Positions 42,373-51,000 of a stretch of 64,000 bases of DNA are shown here, in pieces. The notes below the pieces were generated by a model, which ran no database searches, was not told the origin of the DNA, and saw nothing but the letters and a program-made list of their open reading frames with translations. How positions within the stretch are numbered: position 1 is the stretch's first letter; the number at the start of each line of letters is the position of its first letter. The position numbers and the translations under genes were made by a program. Source of the stretch: Actinophytocola xanthii (lineage in GTDB: Bacteria; Actinomycetota; Actinomycetes; Mycobacteriales; Pseudonocardiaceae); NCBI RefSeq assembly GCF_001921205.1, contig NZ_MSIE01000007.1:1-64000 (forward strand), written 5' to 3'.

Positions 42373-44361
42373 ATGAAACTCCGGAAAACCCTGCTCGCCA
42401 GCCTTGTCCTCGCCACCGCGGCAGCCGTCGTCCCCGGCTCCGCGGTCGGCCAGACCCCACCGTCCGCCGTCGTCGGCAAGACCCCGAACCTGCTGCCGAA
42501 CGGCGGCTTCGACATCGGTGACCGGTCGGGCCACCCCGTGGCATGGGCCGTGGACGGCACCGTCTCCGGCGCGACGATCGTCAACCTCTCCGCCTACCGC
42601 ACCGCCGGCCTCGGCTCGCTCCAGATCAGCAACGCCGCCGGCGCGAGCGTGAGCGCGACCAGCCAGCGGCTCGTCGTGGCACCGGAGACCGAGTACACCC
42701 TGACCGCCCGGCTCAAGGGCCGCAGCGGTACCCCGCCGACGCTGTCGCTGGTGTTCACGAGCTTCGAGAACACCGTGCTGGACACCAGGACCGTCGCCCC
42801 GCCGGCCAGCCTCGACTGGCAGACGGTCACGGTGTCCGGCATCGCGCCGGCCAGAACGGCGAACGTGAGCGTGCGCATCGCCGCCGGCGCCGACAACGTC
42901 GGGGTGTACTACTGGGACGAGCTGACCCTGCGCCAGGCGCAGCCGGCCTACGACCCGGCACTCGGCACGGCTCGGGAGCTCTTCCTCGACGACTACCGCA
43001 TCGAGTCCACGAAGGACATCGGCCGGGTGGTGCACCCGGCGGCGAAGCTGCCCGACCCGGTGATCCGCCCGGAGCACCCCTGGGAGACCACGGCGGCCTA
43101 CACCTACGGCTCGGTCTTCAAGTTCGGGAACACCTACCGCCTCTGGTACGACTGCAACAACGACGTCCCGCCCGGCTACTATCTCTGCTACGCCGAGAGC
43201 CGTGACGGCGTGCGCTGGGTGAAACCGCTTGGCCGCGGAAACGTCGGCTACAAGGACATCCCCGCCTCGAAGACGAACCTGATCATCGCCGGCGGCGGCA
43301 CGATCGCCTACAACCCGAACGCGACCCCCGAGCGCCGGTTCGCCCTGATGCAGTTCAAGAGCGGCGTCGTCAACGACACGCTCGGCTACTACGTCTACTT
43401 CTCCCCCGACGGCTACACCTGGACCCAGGGCAGCGAACGGCCGGTCCTGCTGGACGGGGACGTCTCCAACGTGACCTGGGACCAGCGCCGGGGCGAGTAC
43501 GTCGCCACGATCAAGAAGCGGATGTTCACCTCCGGCACCCCGGGTATCTACAACCGCTCGGCGTTCCTGTCCACCAGCAAGGACTTCCTCAACTGGACGA
43601 CGCCGGTCCTCGCGGTCAGCGGCGACTACGCCGACACCGGCGCGGCCCAGGCGCTGGGCGGGCTGGAGGGCCAGATCTACGGCATGCCGGTGCTGCCCTA
43701 CGAGAGCACGACGATCGGGCTGCCGTGGGTCTTCCTGATCACCAACTACACGACCGGTTCCCAGTCCGGCGCCGGCGCCGGACCGGTGCTGCCGGGCATC
43801 GCCTCCTCGCGTGACCTGGTCAACTGGAGCCGCCCGGTCCGCGACCCCGTGCTCACCCCCGGCCAGCCGGGAGCCTGGGACGACGGCGCGCTCTACACCG
43901 CGTCCAACGCGCTGGTCACCGACCGCACCGTGATCATGTACTACGGCGCGTTCAACGCCGACCACGGCGGCCAGGACATCACCGACCCGAACCGGGTGCC
44001 CTACGTCGGCCAGACCGGCCGGGCGACCTGGCGGCGCGACGGCTTCGTGTCGCTGACCAACGCCGCGCGGCCCAACAGCGGCGACCCGGGATGGGTCACC
44101 ACCAAGCCGCTGGTGTTCTCCGGGTCCGCGCTGCACCTCAACACGGTCGTGCGCCGGGGCGGGTCGGTGAAGGTCGAGGTGCTCGACGCGGAGAGCGGCG
44201 AGGTGGTCCCCGGCTTCACCTCCCGGCCGATCACCGGCGACCAGTACGACGCCACGGTGCGCTGGAGCGGGAACGTGCGGCTGTCCACGCTGGCCGGGAA
44301 GCCGGTGAAGCTGCGCATCCACCTGACCGGCGCCGACCTCTACTCCTACTGGGTGAAGTGA
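42373..44361 (+). CDS. Secreted beta-propeller glycosidase-like protein with CBM-like domain
   Basis: The 662-residue precursor has a Sec signal (MKLRKTLLASLVLATAAAVVPGSAVG). A carbohydrate-binding-like domain (about 35-195, NLLPNGGFDIGDRSGHP... YYWDELTLRQ) is followed by a region with the repeated short strands of a five-bladed glycosidase propeller (GH32/43/117-like: LFLDDYRIESTKDIGRVVHPA, WYDCNNDVPPGYYLCYAESRDGVRW, YYVYFSPDGYTW, ASSRDLVNWSRPV). I cannot fix the GH family or the catalytic acids by eye. GGAGGG precedes the ATG. The GH36 gene follows after four bases. It would act outside the cell on a polymer or glycoconjugate. Confidence 0.8.
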   Translation: MKLRKTLLASLVLATAAAVVPGSAVGQTPPSAVVGKTPNLLPNGGFDIGDRSGHPVAWAVDGTVSGATIVNLSAYRTAGLGSLQISNAAGASVSATSQRLVVAPETEYTLTARLKGRSGTPPTLSLVFTSFENTVLDTRTVAPPASLDWQTVTVSGIAPARTANVSVRIAAGADNVGVYYWDELTLRQAQPAYDPALGTARELFLDDYRIESTKDIGRVVHPAAKLPDPVIRPEHPWETTAAYTYGSVFKFGNTYRLWYDCNNDVPPGYYLCYAESRDGVRWVKPLGRGNVGYKDIPASKTNLIIAGGGTIAYNPNATPERRFALMQFKSGVVNDTLGYYVYFSPDGYTWTQGSERPVLLDGDVSNVTWDQRRGEYVATIKKRMFTSGTPGIYNRSAFLSTSKDFLNWTTPVLAVSGDYADTGAAQALGGLEGQIYGMPVLPYESTTIGLPWVFLITNYTTGSQSGAGAGPVLPGIASSRDLVNWSRPVRDPVLTPGQPGAWDDGALYTASNALVTDRTVIMYYGAFNADHGGQDITDPNRVPYVGQTGRATWRRDGFVSLTNAARPNSGDPGWVTTKPLVFSGSALHLNTVVRRGGSVKVEVLDAESGEVVPGFTSRPITGDQYDATVRWSGNVRLSTLAGKPVKLRIHLTGADLYSYWVK

Positions 44362-44365
44362 TCCG

Positions 44366-46432
44366 ATGATCCACCGGGACGAGCCGTCCGGCCACCACCT
44401 GCTCGCCGGTGAAGGGTTCTCCTACGCCTTCACCGTCCGGCCGGACGGCTCGCTCCGGCACCTGTACTGGGGCGCGCCGCTGGCCCCGGCCGACCTGGAC
44501 CGGCTCGCCGACGACGCCGGCGCCACGCGGATCGGGTCCAACACCTGGTCCCGGCCCCGCGCCCACCACGAGGAGCTGGTCACCGCCGGCGGTGCCCGGT
44601 TCGACGAGTGCGCGCTGCTCGTCGAGCTCGCCGACGGGCTCACCGCGCTCGACCTGCGCCACGACCGCACCGAGGTCGAGGCGGACGCGCTTGCCGTGCG
44701 CCTGGTCGACCGGCACCGGCCGCTCGCGGTGACCCTGCGCTACGCGGTGCGCGGCCCGGCACTGGCCCGCACGCTGGAGGTGGCCAACTCCGACGACCGG
44801 CCGGTGACGCTGACCCGCGCGGCCTCGGCGAGCTGGCCGGTCCCCTGGCAGGTCGACCACCACGCCACCACGATCGCCGGCGGGTACGCCGCCGAGACCA
44901 CCGTCCACCGTCGACCGCTCGGACCGGGACGACTGGTCCTGGAGTCCCGGCGCGGCATCCCGGGCCACGCCTTTCAGCCCTGGCTCGCGGTCGACGGCGG
45001 CGCCGGCGAGGAGCACGGCGAGATCTGGAGCGTCGCCGTGGCGCACGGCGGCTCCTGGAAGATCGTCGCCGACCACTCCGGCGACGGGCACGTGCACGTC
45101 ACCGCGGGGCTCAACGACTTCGACCTGCGCGAGGTGCTCGCCCCCGGCGCCTCGCTCACGCTGCCCTGGACGGTCGGGGTGTTCGCACTCGGCGGGTACG
45201 ACGAGCTCACCGCTCGGTGGCACGACTACGAGCGCCGGTTCGTCCTGCCCCGCCCGGACACGGTGCGGCCGGTCCTCTACAACTCCTGGGAGTCCACGTT
45301 CTTCGACGTGCGCCACTCCGACCAGGTCGCGCTGGCCCGGCGCGCGCGGGAGCTGGGCGTCGAGCTGTTCGTCGTGGACGACGGCTGGTTCACCGACCGC
45401 GACGACGACCGCGGCGGCCTCGGCGACTGGCGGCCGGACCCGGCGAAGCTGCCCGGCGGTGTCGGTGGCCTGGCCGAGGAGGTCCACGCGCTCGGCATGC
45501 GGTTCGGGCTGTGGGTCGAGCCCGAGAGCGCCAGCCCCGGCACCGACCTCCTCCGCGACCACCCCGACTGGGTGTACCGCTGGCCCGACCGCGAGCCGAC
45601 GCCGGTGCGGCACAGCTACGGCCTGGACCTCGGGCGGGCGGAGGTCCAGGACTGGGCCTTCGAGACCCTGGACCGCCTGGTTCGGGACGGAGACGTCGAC
45701 TACCTCAAGTGGGACCTGAACCGCTCGCTGACCGACGCCCCCGGCGCGGCGTCGCTCCACCACGAGGCCGGGTTCGCGGCGGTGGTCGACCGGCTGCGGG
45801 CGGCGCATCCCGGCCTGTGGCTCGAGACCTGCGCCTCGGGCGGCGGCCGGGCCGACCTCGCCACCCTCTCCCGGTTCGAGCTGGCCTGGCCGAGCGACAA
45901 CACCGACGCGTTCGAGCGCCTGGCCATCCAGGACGGGTACGCGTTCGTCCACTCGCCACAGACCATGTCGTGCTGGGTCACCGACTCCCCCGGCTACCTG
46001 ACCCGCCGCACGATCCCGCTGCGGTTCCGGTTCCACACGGCCATGACCGGAACGCTGGGCATCGGCGGGCGGCTGGCCGACTGGACCACCGACGAGCTGG
46101 CCGAGGCCGCCGGGTACGTGGCGCGGTACAAGGAGATCAGGGCGACCGTGCAGCTGGGCCGCCGGCACCGGCTCGGCACCGACCCCGACCGGTACGCCGT
46201 GTGCCACGTGTCCCGCGACGGTGGCCAGGTGGTGGTCGTCGTGCTCGCCAGGACGGTTCGCCAGGCCCGCCTCGACCCGCCGCTGCGGTTGCGCGGGCTG
46301 GACCCGGCCGGCCGCTACCGCGACGCCGACACCGGTCTGGTCTACGGTGGCGCCTACCTGACCCACCACGGCCTGCGCCCCCTGCTCGCCGGCGACTACA
46401 CCAGCACGCTGGTCGTGCTGAGCAAGGACTGA
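44366..46432 (+). CDS. GH36 alpha-galactosidase
   Basis: The 688-residue cytoplasmic enzyme has the GH36 order: an N-terminal beta-sandwich, then a TIM barrel with RPVLYNSWESTFFDV, ELFVVDDGWF, GLWVEPESASP, nucleophile Asp in VDYLKWDLNRSLTD and acid/base Asp in WPSDNTDAFERL, followed by QTMSCWVTDSPG and a C-terminal sandwich. All key residues are present. It releases terminal alpha-linked galactose. It starts four bases after the secreted protein's stop and has no signal peptide, so it works on an imported oligosaccharide or galactoside. Confidence 0.93.
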   Translation: MIHRDEPSGHHLLAGEGFSYAFTVRPDGSLRHLYWGAPLAPADLDRLADDAGATRIGSNTWSRPRAHHEELVTAGGARFDECALLVELADGLTALDLRHDRTEVEADALAVRLVDRHRPLAVTLRYAVRGPALARTLEVANSDDRPVTLTRAASASWPVPWQVDHHATTIAGGYAAETTVHRRPLGPGRLVLESRRGIPGHAFQPWLAVDGGAGEEHGEIWSVAVAHGGSWKIVADHSGDGHVHVTAGLNDFDLREVLAPGASLTLPWTVGVFALGGYDELTARWHDYERRFVLPRPDTVRPVLYNSWESTFFDVRHSDQVALARRARELGVELFVVDDGWFTDRDDDRGGLGDWRPDPAKLPGGVGGLAEEVHALGMRFGLWVEPESASPGTDLLRDHPDWVYRWPDREPTPVRHSYGLDLGRAEVQDWAFETLDRLVRDGDVDYLKWDLNRSLTDAPGAASLHHEAGFAAVVDRLRAAHPGLWLETCASGGGRADLATLSRFELAWPSDNTDAFERLAIQDGYAFVHSPQTMSCWVTDSPGYLTRRTIPLRFRFHTAMTGTLGIGGRLADWTTDELAEAAGYVARYKEIRATVQLGRRHRLGTDPDRYAVCHVSRDGGQVVVVVLARTVRQARLDPPLRLRGLDPAGRYRDADTGLVYGGAYLTHHGLRPLLAGDYTSTLVVLSKD

Positions 46433-46433
46433 C

Positions 46434-46751
46434 GTGGCATTCACGATCATGCATCGCGGCGGCGACGAGGAGGACAGTTCCGGCACGGCCGGGATCGACG
46501 GGATCCTCGCCGAGCTGGACGAGCCGCGGGACGACGAGCACCCCGACGTCGCGGTCGGCCACGAGAGCGGCTGGACGCTGTCCGCCTTCCAGACCGGGTC
46601 GCTGGTGTGGGAGAACCCGGAGGAGGACCACGAGCCGCGGCACATGAGCGACGTCTCCCGGGCGGAGGCTCGCCGGATCATGGTGCTGGTCGCGCAGGGC
46701 CGGCTCGACGAGGTCGAGGCGCTGGACTGGTCGCCCGGGTACGGGAGCTGA
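46434..46751 (+). CDS. Small acidic protein of unknown function
   Basis: The 105-residue protein starts with GTG directly after the GH36 stop (one base between). It is rich in Glu/Asp, has no signal or membrane segment, and ends with a helix SRAEARRIMVLVAQGRLDEVEALDW. The central GWTLSAFQTGSLVWENPEE looks like a small beta-sheet. I do not recognise a family. Its coupling to the alpha-galactosidase suggests co-expression, but it may be unrelated to sugar use. Confidence 0.65.
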   Translation: MAFTIMHRGGDEEDSSGTAGIDGILAELDEPRDDEHPDVAVGHESGWTLSAFQTGSLVWENPEEDHEPRHMSDVSRAEARRIMVLVAQGRLDEVEALDWSPGYGS

Positions 46752-46800
46752 GGGCGGCACGGGATCTCGGCCGCCTGTTCGTCCCCGCGTCGCGGCGCGG

Positions 46801-46823
46801 TCACCCGGTGTTCGGCCGGGTGA
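46801..46823. terminator. Stem-loop, possible terminator after the glycosidase operon
   Basis: TCACCCGG (46801-46808) and CCGGGTGA (46816-46823) are perfect arms with a 7-base loop, located in the 115-base gap before the PHP-domain gene. There is no U-tract. It may end the glycosidase operon. Confidence 0.45.
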
Positions 46824-46866
46824 ACGACGTTGTGCACCGGCGCTGACCCAGGCGAACGGAGACGGC

Positions 46867-48561
46867 ATGTGCCAGGACCACGATCACGAACACGCCCACG
46901 ACGATCCGGCCGGCGGGGCCGGTGACCTCCCCGCCGCGATCGACCTGTCCATTCCGGACTCCGAGCTCGACCCCGAGCAGCTGAGCCGGCGAGGGCTGCT
47001 GCGCGGCGCGGGCATGCTCGGCGCCGGCGCCGCGGCGGTGAGCGTGATCGGCCCGGGGGTGGCCGCCGCCGAGCGCCAGGGCGACGGCCGCGGCGGGTAC
47101 GTCGCCGGGGGCCTGCGCTGGCTCGCGGGCGACCACCACATCCACACCCAGTACAGCGGCGACGGGCTCTACCGCGTGGTCGACCAGGCCCGGCACGCCC
47201 GGGCGTACGGTCTGGACTGGATCGTGATCACCGACCACGGCGGCCCCGCCCACGCCAGGATCGGCGTGGACCGGGTCAACCCGGACATCGTCGCGACCCG
47301 CGAGGAGCTGCGGGACCTGCTGGTGTTCCAGGGCCTGGAGTGGAACATCCCCGCCGCCGAGCACGGCACCGTGTTCGTCCACCCGGGACGCAACGAGGTC
47401 GCCGTGCTCAAGGAGTTCGAGAACCGCTACGACGGCTCGGTGGTCGACGCCGGTTCCATCCCGGCCAGGGAGGCGCTCGCCGCCGACGGGATCCGGTTCC
47501 TCGGCACGTCGGTGCGCAAGCGGCGGGTGGAGGCCGCGTTGTTCCTGGCCAACCACCCGGCACGCCGGGGCATCGACTCCCCGCACGAGTTCCGGCTGTG
47601 GCGCGACGCGGACCCGAGCGTCGCGATCGGCATGGAGGGGGCGCCCGGCCACCAGGCGGCCGGCATCCCGGCGCCGCTCGGCCCGGGCGGCGGGCGCGGG
47701 TTCTACGCCGGCAGCCCGTCGGCGGAGTCCTTCCCGGGGTACCCGACCGAGAGCTACCGGACCTGGGGCGGGTTCGACTGGTTCACCGCGACCGTCGGCG
47801 GGCTCTGGGACAGCCTGCTCGCCGAGGGCAGGCCCTGGTGGATCACCGCCAACTCCGACTCGCACGTCAACTACCTCGACGTCGCGACCCGGGGCCCGGG
47901 CGGGAACTTCGAGACCGACGGGCGGTACCCGGACCCGGTGTACGGCGGCAGGGCACTCACCACGGCCGGCGACTTCTGGCCCGGCTTCTACAGCCGCACC
48001 CACGTCGGCGCGTCCTCGAACGGGTACCGCGCCGTCATGGACGGGCTGCGGGACGGGCGGGTCTGGGTCGACCACGGCCGCCTGCTCCGCGGCCTGGACG
48101 TCCGGGCACGGGTGCGCGGCGACCGACGGGGCGGGGTCCCGCTCGGCGGCTCGCTGCGGGTGCGCCGCGGAACGGCCGTCGAGCTCACCATCGACATCGC
48201 CCTCGCCACGCTGCCGAACTGGGCGCAGTTCGTGCCGCGGCTGGCCCGGGTCGACGTGATCCAGGGCGAGGTCACCGGTCCGGTCGGCGACCCCGACACC
48301 TTCACGACGCCGAAGACCCGCGTCGTCACCTCCTTCGAGGTCGACCCGCGCGGCGAACGGGCGTCGTTCACCTACTCGCTCGGCCGGGTGGACCGCCCGC
48401 TCTACCTGCGAGTGCGCGGTACCGACGGCAACCGCTCCGCCCCGGGCTACCTGGGCGCGGCGGTCGACCCGCACGGCCCCGCGATCGACGTCCCGGGCAA
48501 CGCCGACCCGTGGGTGGACCTGTGGTTCTACGCCAACCCGATCTTCGTCCTGCCGCACTGA
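46867..48561 (+). CDS. Tat-exported PHP-domain phosphoesterase-like protein
   Basis: This is a 564-residue protein. The N-terminus is His/Asp-rich (a possible metal-binding tail). A Tat signal (LSRRGLLRGAGMLGAGAAAVSVIGPG) follows, then a PHP metal-dependent domain with DHHIHTQYSGDG, DWIVITDHGG, LEWNIPAAEHGTVF and a later TANSDSHVNYLD. These supply the His/Asp metal ligands expected of the fold. The C-terminal part is beta-rich. Related exported PHP proteins are thought to hydrolyse phosphoesters outside the cell, but no substrate is established here. It probably has its own promoter after the stem-loop at 46801. Confidence 0.85.
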   Translation: MCQDHDHEHAHDDPAGGAGDLPAAIDLSIPDSELDPEQLSRRGLLRGAGMLGAGAAAVSVIGPGVAAAERQGDGRGGYVAGGLRWLAGDHHIHTQYSGDGLYRVVDQARHARAYGLDWIVITDHGGPAHARIGVDRVNPDIVATREELRDLLVFQGLEWNIPAAEHGTVFVHPGRNEVAVLKEFENRYDGSVVDAGSIPAREALAADGIRFLGTSVRKRRVEAALFLANHPARRGIDSPHEFRLWRDADPSVAIGMEGAPGHQAAGIPAPLGPGGGRGFYAGSPSAESFPGYPTESYRTWGGFDWFTATVGGLWDSLLAEGRPWWITANSDSHVNYLDVATRGPGGNFETDGRYPDPVYGGRALTTAGDFWPGFYSRTHVGASSNGYRAVMDGLRDGRVWVDHGRLLRGLDVRARVRGDRRGGVPLGGSLRVRRGTAVELTIDIALATLPNWAQFVPRLARVDVIQGEVTGPVGDPDTFTTPKTRVVTSFEVDPRGERASFTYSLGRVDRPLYLRVRGTDGNRSAPGYLGAAVDPHGPAIDVPGNADPWVDLWFYANPIFVLPH

Positions 48562-48580
48562 CGCACCCCGCGACCCCATA

Positions 48581-48624
48581 AGCAACCCTAGTTGCCAAAA
48601 TGGAGTTAGGCAACTAGGGTTGCT
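48581..48624. promoter_or_regulatory. Perfect 16-bp inverted repeat, likely operator
   Basis: AGCAACCCTAGTTGCC (48581-48596) and GGCAACTAGGGTTGCT (48609-48624) are perfect arms around a 12-base spacer. Each arm also contains the smaller palindrome CAAC-N4-GTTG, so the region may carry two dimer sites. It ends two bases before the ATG of the small HTH gene, which fits autoregulation. It is less likely a terminator of the PHP gene, since no U-tract follows. Confidence 0.65.
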
Positions 48625-48626
48625 TC

Positions 48627-48863
48627 ATGTCCGACGCCGAGGTGCCCGTTCCCACGGACCCGGCCGACGCACTCGCCGCGGTCGCGGCGTTGCGGCGGCT
48701 GGCCGACCGGCTGGAGGACGCGGCAGTGGAACAGGCCATGCGAGCGGGCTGGGGGTGGCCCCGGGTCGCCGAGGCGCTCGGGGTCACCCGCCAGGCGGTC
48801 TACAAGAAGCACGCCCAGCGGCTCATCGCCGCCGGGGTCAAGCTGAGGAGGCGCGAGGGGTGA
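48627..48863 (+). CDS. Small helix-turn-helix regulator
   Basis: The 78-residue protein has a helical N-terminus (DALAAVAALRRLADRLEDAAVEQAMRAG) and a helix-turn-helix (GWGWPRVAEALGVTRQAVYKKHAQRL). It looks like the small regulator usually encoded with a Clp-N-domain protein in actinomycetes. Start ATG at 48627 lies just behind the 16-bp inverted repeat. Its TGA overlaps the GTG start of the Clp-N gene. Repression of its own operon is inferred. Confidence 0.85.
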   Translation: MSDAEVPVPTDPADALAAVAALRRLADRLEDAAVEQAMRAGWGWPRVAEALGVTRQAVYKKHAQRLIAAGVKLRRREG

Positions 48864-49339
48864 GCCCCTTCGACGAGTACCTGCACGCGGTCATCATGCG
48901 TGCCCACCTGGAGGCCCGGGACGACGGCTCGCCGACGGTCGAGGTCGCGCACCTGTTGCTGGCGGTGGCCACCGAGCCGGAGCCGTCGGTCCACAGTGTA
49001 CTCAGCGCGGCCGGGCTCGACCGGGACGGCGTGCGCGCGGCCCTGGAGCGGGAGTTCGAGCACAGCCTGAACGTGGTCGGCGTCTCCGCCGCCGGCCACG
49101 ACCTGCCCCGGCCGAGCAGGCTGCCCACCAAGCCCGCGCTGGGCACCTCGGCCAAGCTCGCGCTGGAACGGGGCTTCGGCGCCGTGTCCCGCAAGAAGGA
49201 CCTGCGACCGGCGCACGTACTGCTCGGGATCCTGTCCGCCCAGGCCGGCACCGTGCCGCGGGCGCTGGCCCTGGCCGGAGTCGACCAGGAGGACCTGGCC
49301 GCCCGGACCCGCCTCGCGCTCACCGACGACAACGACTGA
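48860..49339 (+). CDS. Clp N-terminal (double-repeat) domain protein
   Basis: The 159-residue protein contains two Clp-N repeats. The first is FDEYLHAVIMRAHLEARDDGSPTVEVAHLLLAVATEPEPSVHSVLSAAGLD (about 3-55). The second begins TSAKLALERGFGAVSRKKDLRPAHVLLGILSAQAGTVPRALALAGVD (about 95-145). It lacks AAA+ modules, so it is not a chaperone; Clp-N folds bind peptides or degrons. Coupling to the HTH protein suggests that it modulates that regulator or feeds it to ClpP-type proteolysis (inference). GTG at 48860 overlaps the HTH stop. Confidence 0.88.
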   Translation: MSPFDEYLHAVIMRAHLEARDDGSPTVEVAHLLLAVATEPEPSVHSVLSAAGLDRDGVRAALEREFEHSLNVVGVSAAGHDLPRPSRLPTKPALGTSAKLALERGFGAVSRKKDLRPAHVLLGILSAQAGTVPRALALAGVDQEDLAARTRLALTDDND

Positions 49340-49350
49340 GAGGACCGACG

Positions 49351-49608
49351 ATGAACGTACTGGCCGTTTCCACCATCACCGACACCGACGGGTACTGGAG
49401 CTCGCTCAAGAAGGCGCACGCCACGCTGCCCAAGGGCACCAGGTGGCTGTTGGCGGTCGCGAGCACGGACGGGACCAGGGCGGTGAACGTCCTCGTGCAC
49501 GACTCGGTCGACGGCACGCGGGACCTGTTCGAGCGGTACGCCGGCGAGTTCGCCAGCACCGAGTACTACGAGGCCGACGCCGCCAACGCGGTCGGCCTCC
49601 CCCGGTAG
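49351..49608 (+). CDS. Small alpha/beta protein of unknown function
   Basis: This is an 85-residue protein starting at ATG 49351, 11 bases after the Clp-N gene. Strands and helices alternate (VLAVSTITDTDGYWSSLKKAHATLP, WLLAVASTDGTRAVNVLVHDSVDGTRDLFERYAG), a ferredoxin-like dimeric pattern seen in small stress or antibiotic-monooxygenase-like proteins. No catalytic residue can be named. Probably co-transcribed with the HTH/Clp-N pair and the serine hydrolase that follows after seven bases. Confidence 0.7.
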   Translation: MNVLAVSTITDTDGYWSSLKKAHATLPKGTRWLLAVASTDGTRAVNVLVHDSVDGTRDLFERYAGEFASTEYYEADAANAVGLPR

Positions 49609-49615
49609 GCATGGC

Positions 49616-50983
49616 GTGAGCGACCTCCAGGACCACGTGTCCGACCTGCTGGCCGAGTACCAGGTCCCCGGCGCCGCCGTCGGGATCCTGCACCGGGGGG
49701 AGACGACCGAGTTCGCCCTCGGCGTCACCGACGTCACGACCGGGGAGCGCGTCCGGACCGACACGGTCTTCCAGTGCGGCTCCATGACCAAGACCTGGAC
49801 CGCGCTGGCGTTCATGCGGCTCGTCGACGAGGGGAAGGTGGGCCTGGACGAGCCGGTGCGGACGTATCTGCCCGGGTTCCGGATCGCCGACCCGGACGTC
49901 AGCGCCCGGGTCACGCCGCGCCACCTGCTCAACCACACCAACGGGATCGAGGAGGCCTTCGGCGACCCCGGCGAGGGCGACGACGTGTACGAGCGCATGG
50001 TCGAGAACATCGTCGACGCGAACCAGGTCCACCCGCTCGGCCACACCCACGGCTACAGCGCCGCCCTCGGCTACGCGATCCTGGCCCGTGTCATGGAGGT
50101 GGTCGGGGGACGGCGCTGGGACGACCTCCTGACCGAGCGCCTCTTCGGGCCGATGGGTCTGACCAGCACGACCAGCCGACCCGACCGGGTCGATCCCGAG
50201 CGCGCGGCGACCGGGCACGTGCTCCGCTCGAGGGACGAGGGGCCCGTCGTCTCCCCCGTGCCCCACCTGCCGCGTGCCTACGGCCCGGGTGGCGGCGTCT
50301 GCGCCACGGTGGGGGACGTGCTCACGACCGCGCACGTGCTGCTGGCCGGCGGCGTCGCGCCGAACGGCACCCGGATCGTCTCCGCGGAACGGGTGCACGA
50401 GCTGAGGACCTCGCGGGTTCCCGTCCCCGACCCGTACATGTTCGGGCCGGAGTGGGCGCTGGGCCTCATCGTCTGCGACTGGCACGGCGAGACCGTCTAC
50501 GCCACCGACGGCAGCACGATCGGCCAGAACGCGCGGCTGCGGCTCCTGCCGGACTCGGACACCGCGGTCGCCGTGCTCACCAACGGCGGCCCCCGGGAGA
50601 GCTTCGGCAGGGCCGTGTTCAACCGGGTCCTCGCCGAACTGGGCCCGACCAGGGTTCCCGACCTGCCCGAGCCGGACCCGACGCTCCGCCTCGACCCCTC
50701 CCGGTACGAGGGGGTCTACGAACGCCCCGGCACCCGCCTCGAGGTGACGGCGCGGGACGGGAACCTGTTCCTGACCCACACCCTTGATCCCGTGCACGCG
50801 CAGTTCCTCGGCAAACCGGACCAGCTGCGCTACCCGCTGCTCCCGGTCAGCGAGACGCACTTCCTGATGCCCTCGGACGACCCGCTCGAGGACACCCAGA
50901 CCGTGGCGATCTACGACTTCGCCGGCGGCGCGGCGCGGTACCTCCACACGAACTGCCGGGTGCACCCGAGGTCCGTCGCCTGA
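49616..50983 (+). CDS. Beta-lactamase-fold serine hydrolase
   Basis: The 455-residue protein belongs to the class C beta-lactamase/DD-peptidase/esterase family. The nucleophile sits in CGSMTKTWTALAFM (S-x-x-K), followed by RHLLNHTNGI and HGYSAALGYAILARVMEVVGG, where the second motif Tyr-Ser-Ala replaces the usual Tyr-x-Asn. The third motif region is TDGSTIGQNARL. A C-terminal domain (about 360-455, YEGVYERPGTRLEVTARDGNLFL) follows. There is no signal peptide, so it is probably an intracellular esterase or peptidase. GTG at 49616. Confidence 0.9.
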   Translation: MSDLQDHVSDLLAEYQVPGAAVGILHRGETTEFALGVTDVTTGERVRTDTVFQCGSMTKTWTALAFMRLVDEGKVGLDEPVRTYLPGFRIADPDVSARVTPRHLLNHTNGIEEAFGDPGEGDDVYERMVENIVDANQVHPLGHTHGYSAALGYAILARVMEVVGGRRWDDLLTERLFGPMGLTSTTSRPDRVDPERAATGHVLRSRDEGPVVSPVPHLPRAYGPGGGVCATVGDVLTTAHVLLAGGVAPNGTRIVSAERVHELRTSRVPVPDPYMFGPEWALGLIVCDWHGETVYATDGSTIGQNARLRLLPDSDTAVAVLTNGGPRESFGRAVFNRVLAELGPTRVPDLPEPDPTLRLDPSRYEGVYERPGTRLEVTARDGNLFLTHTLDPVHAQFLGKPDQLRYPLLPVSETHFLMPSDDPLEDTQTVAIYDFAGGAARYLHTNCRVHPRSVA

Positions 50984-51000
50984 GGCGGGACGCGGCGGGG

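Noticed and set aside
48581-48624. Intrinsic terminator of the PHP-domain gene
   Set aside because: No U-tract follows, the loop is 12 bases, and the right arm ends directly at a start codon, which suits an operator better.
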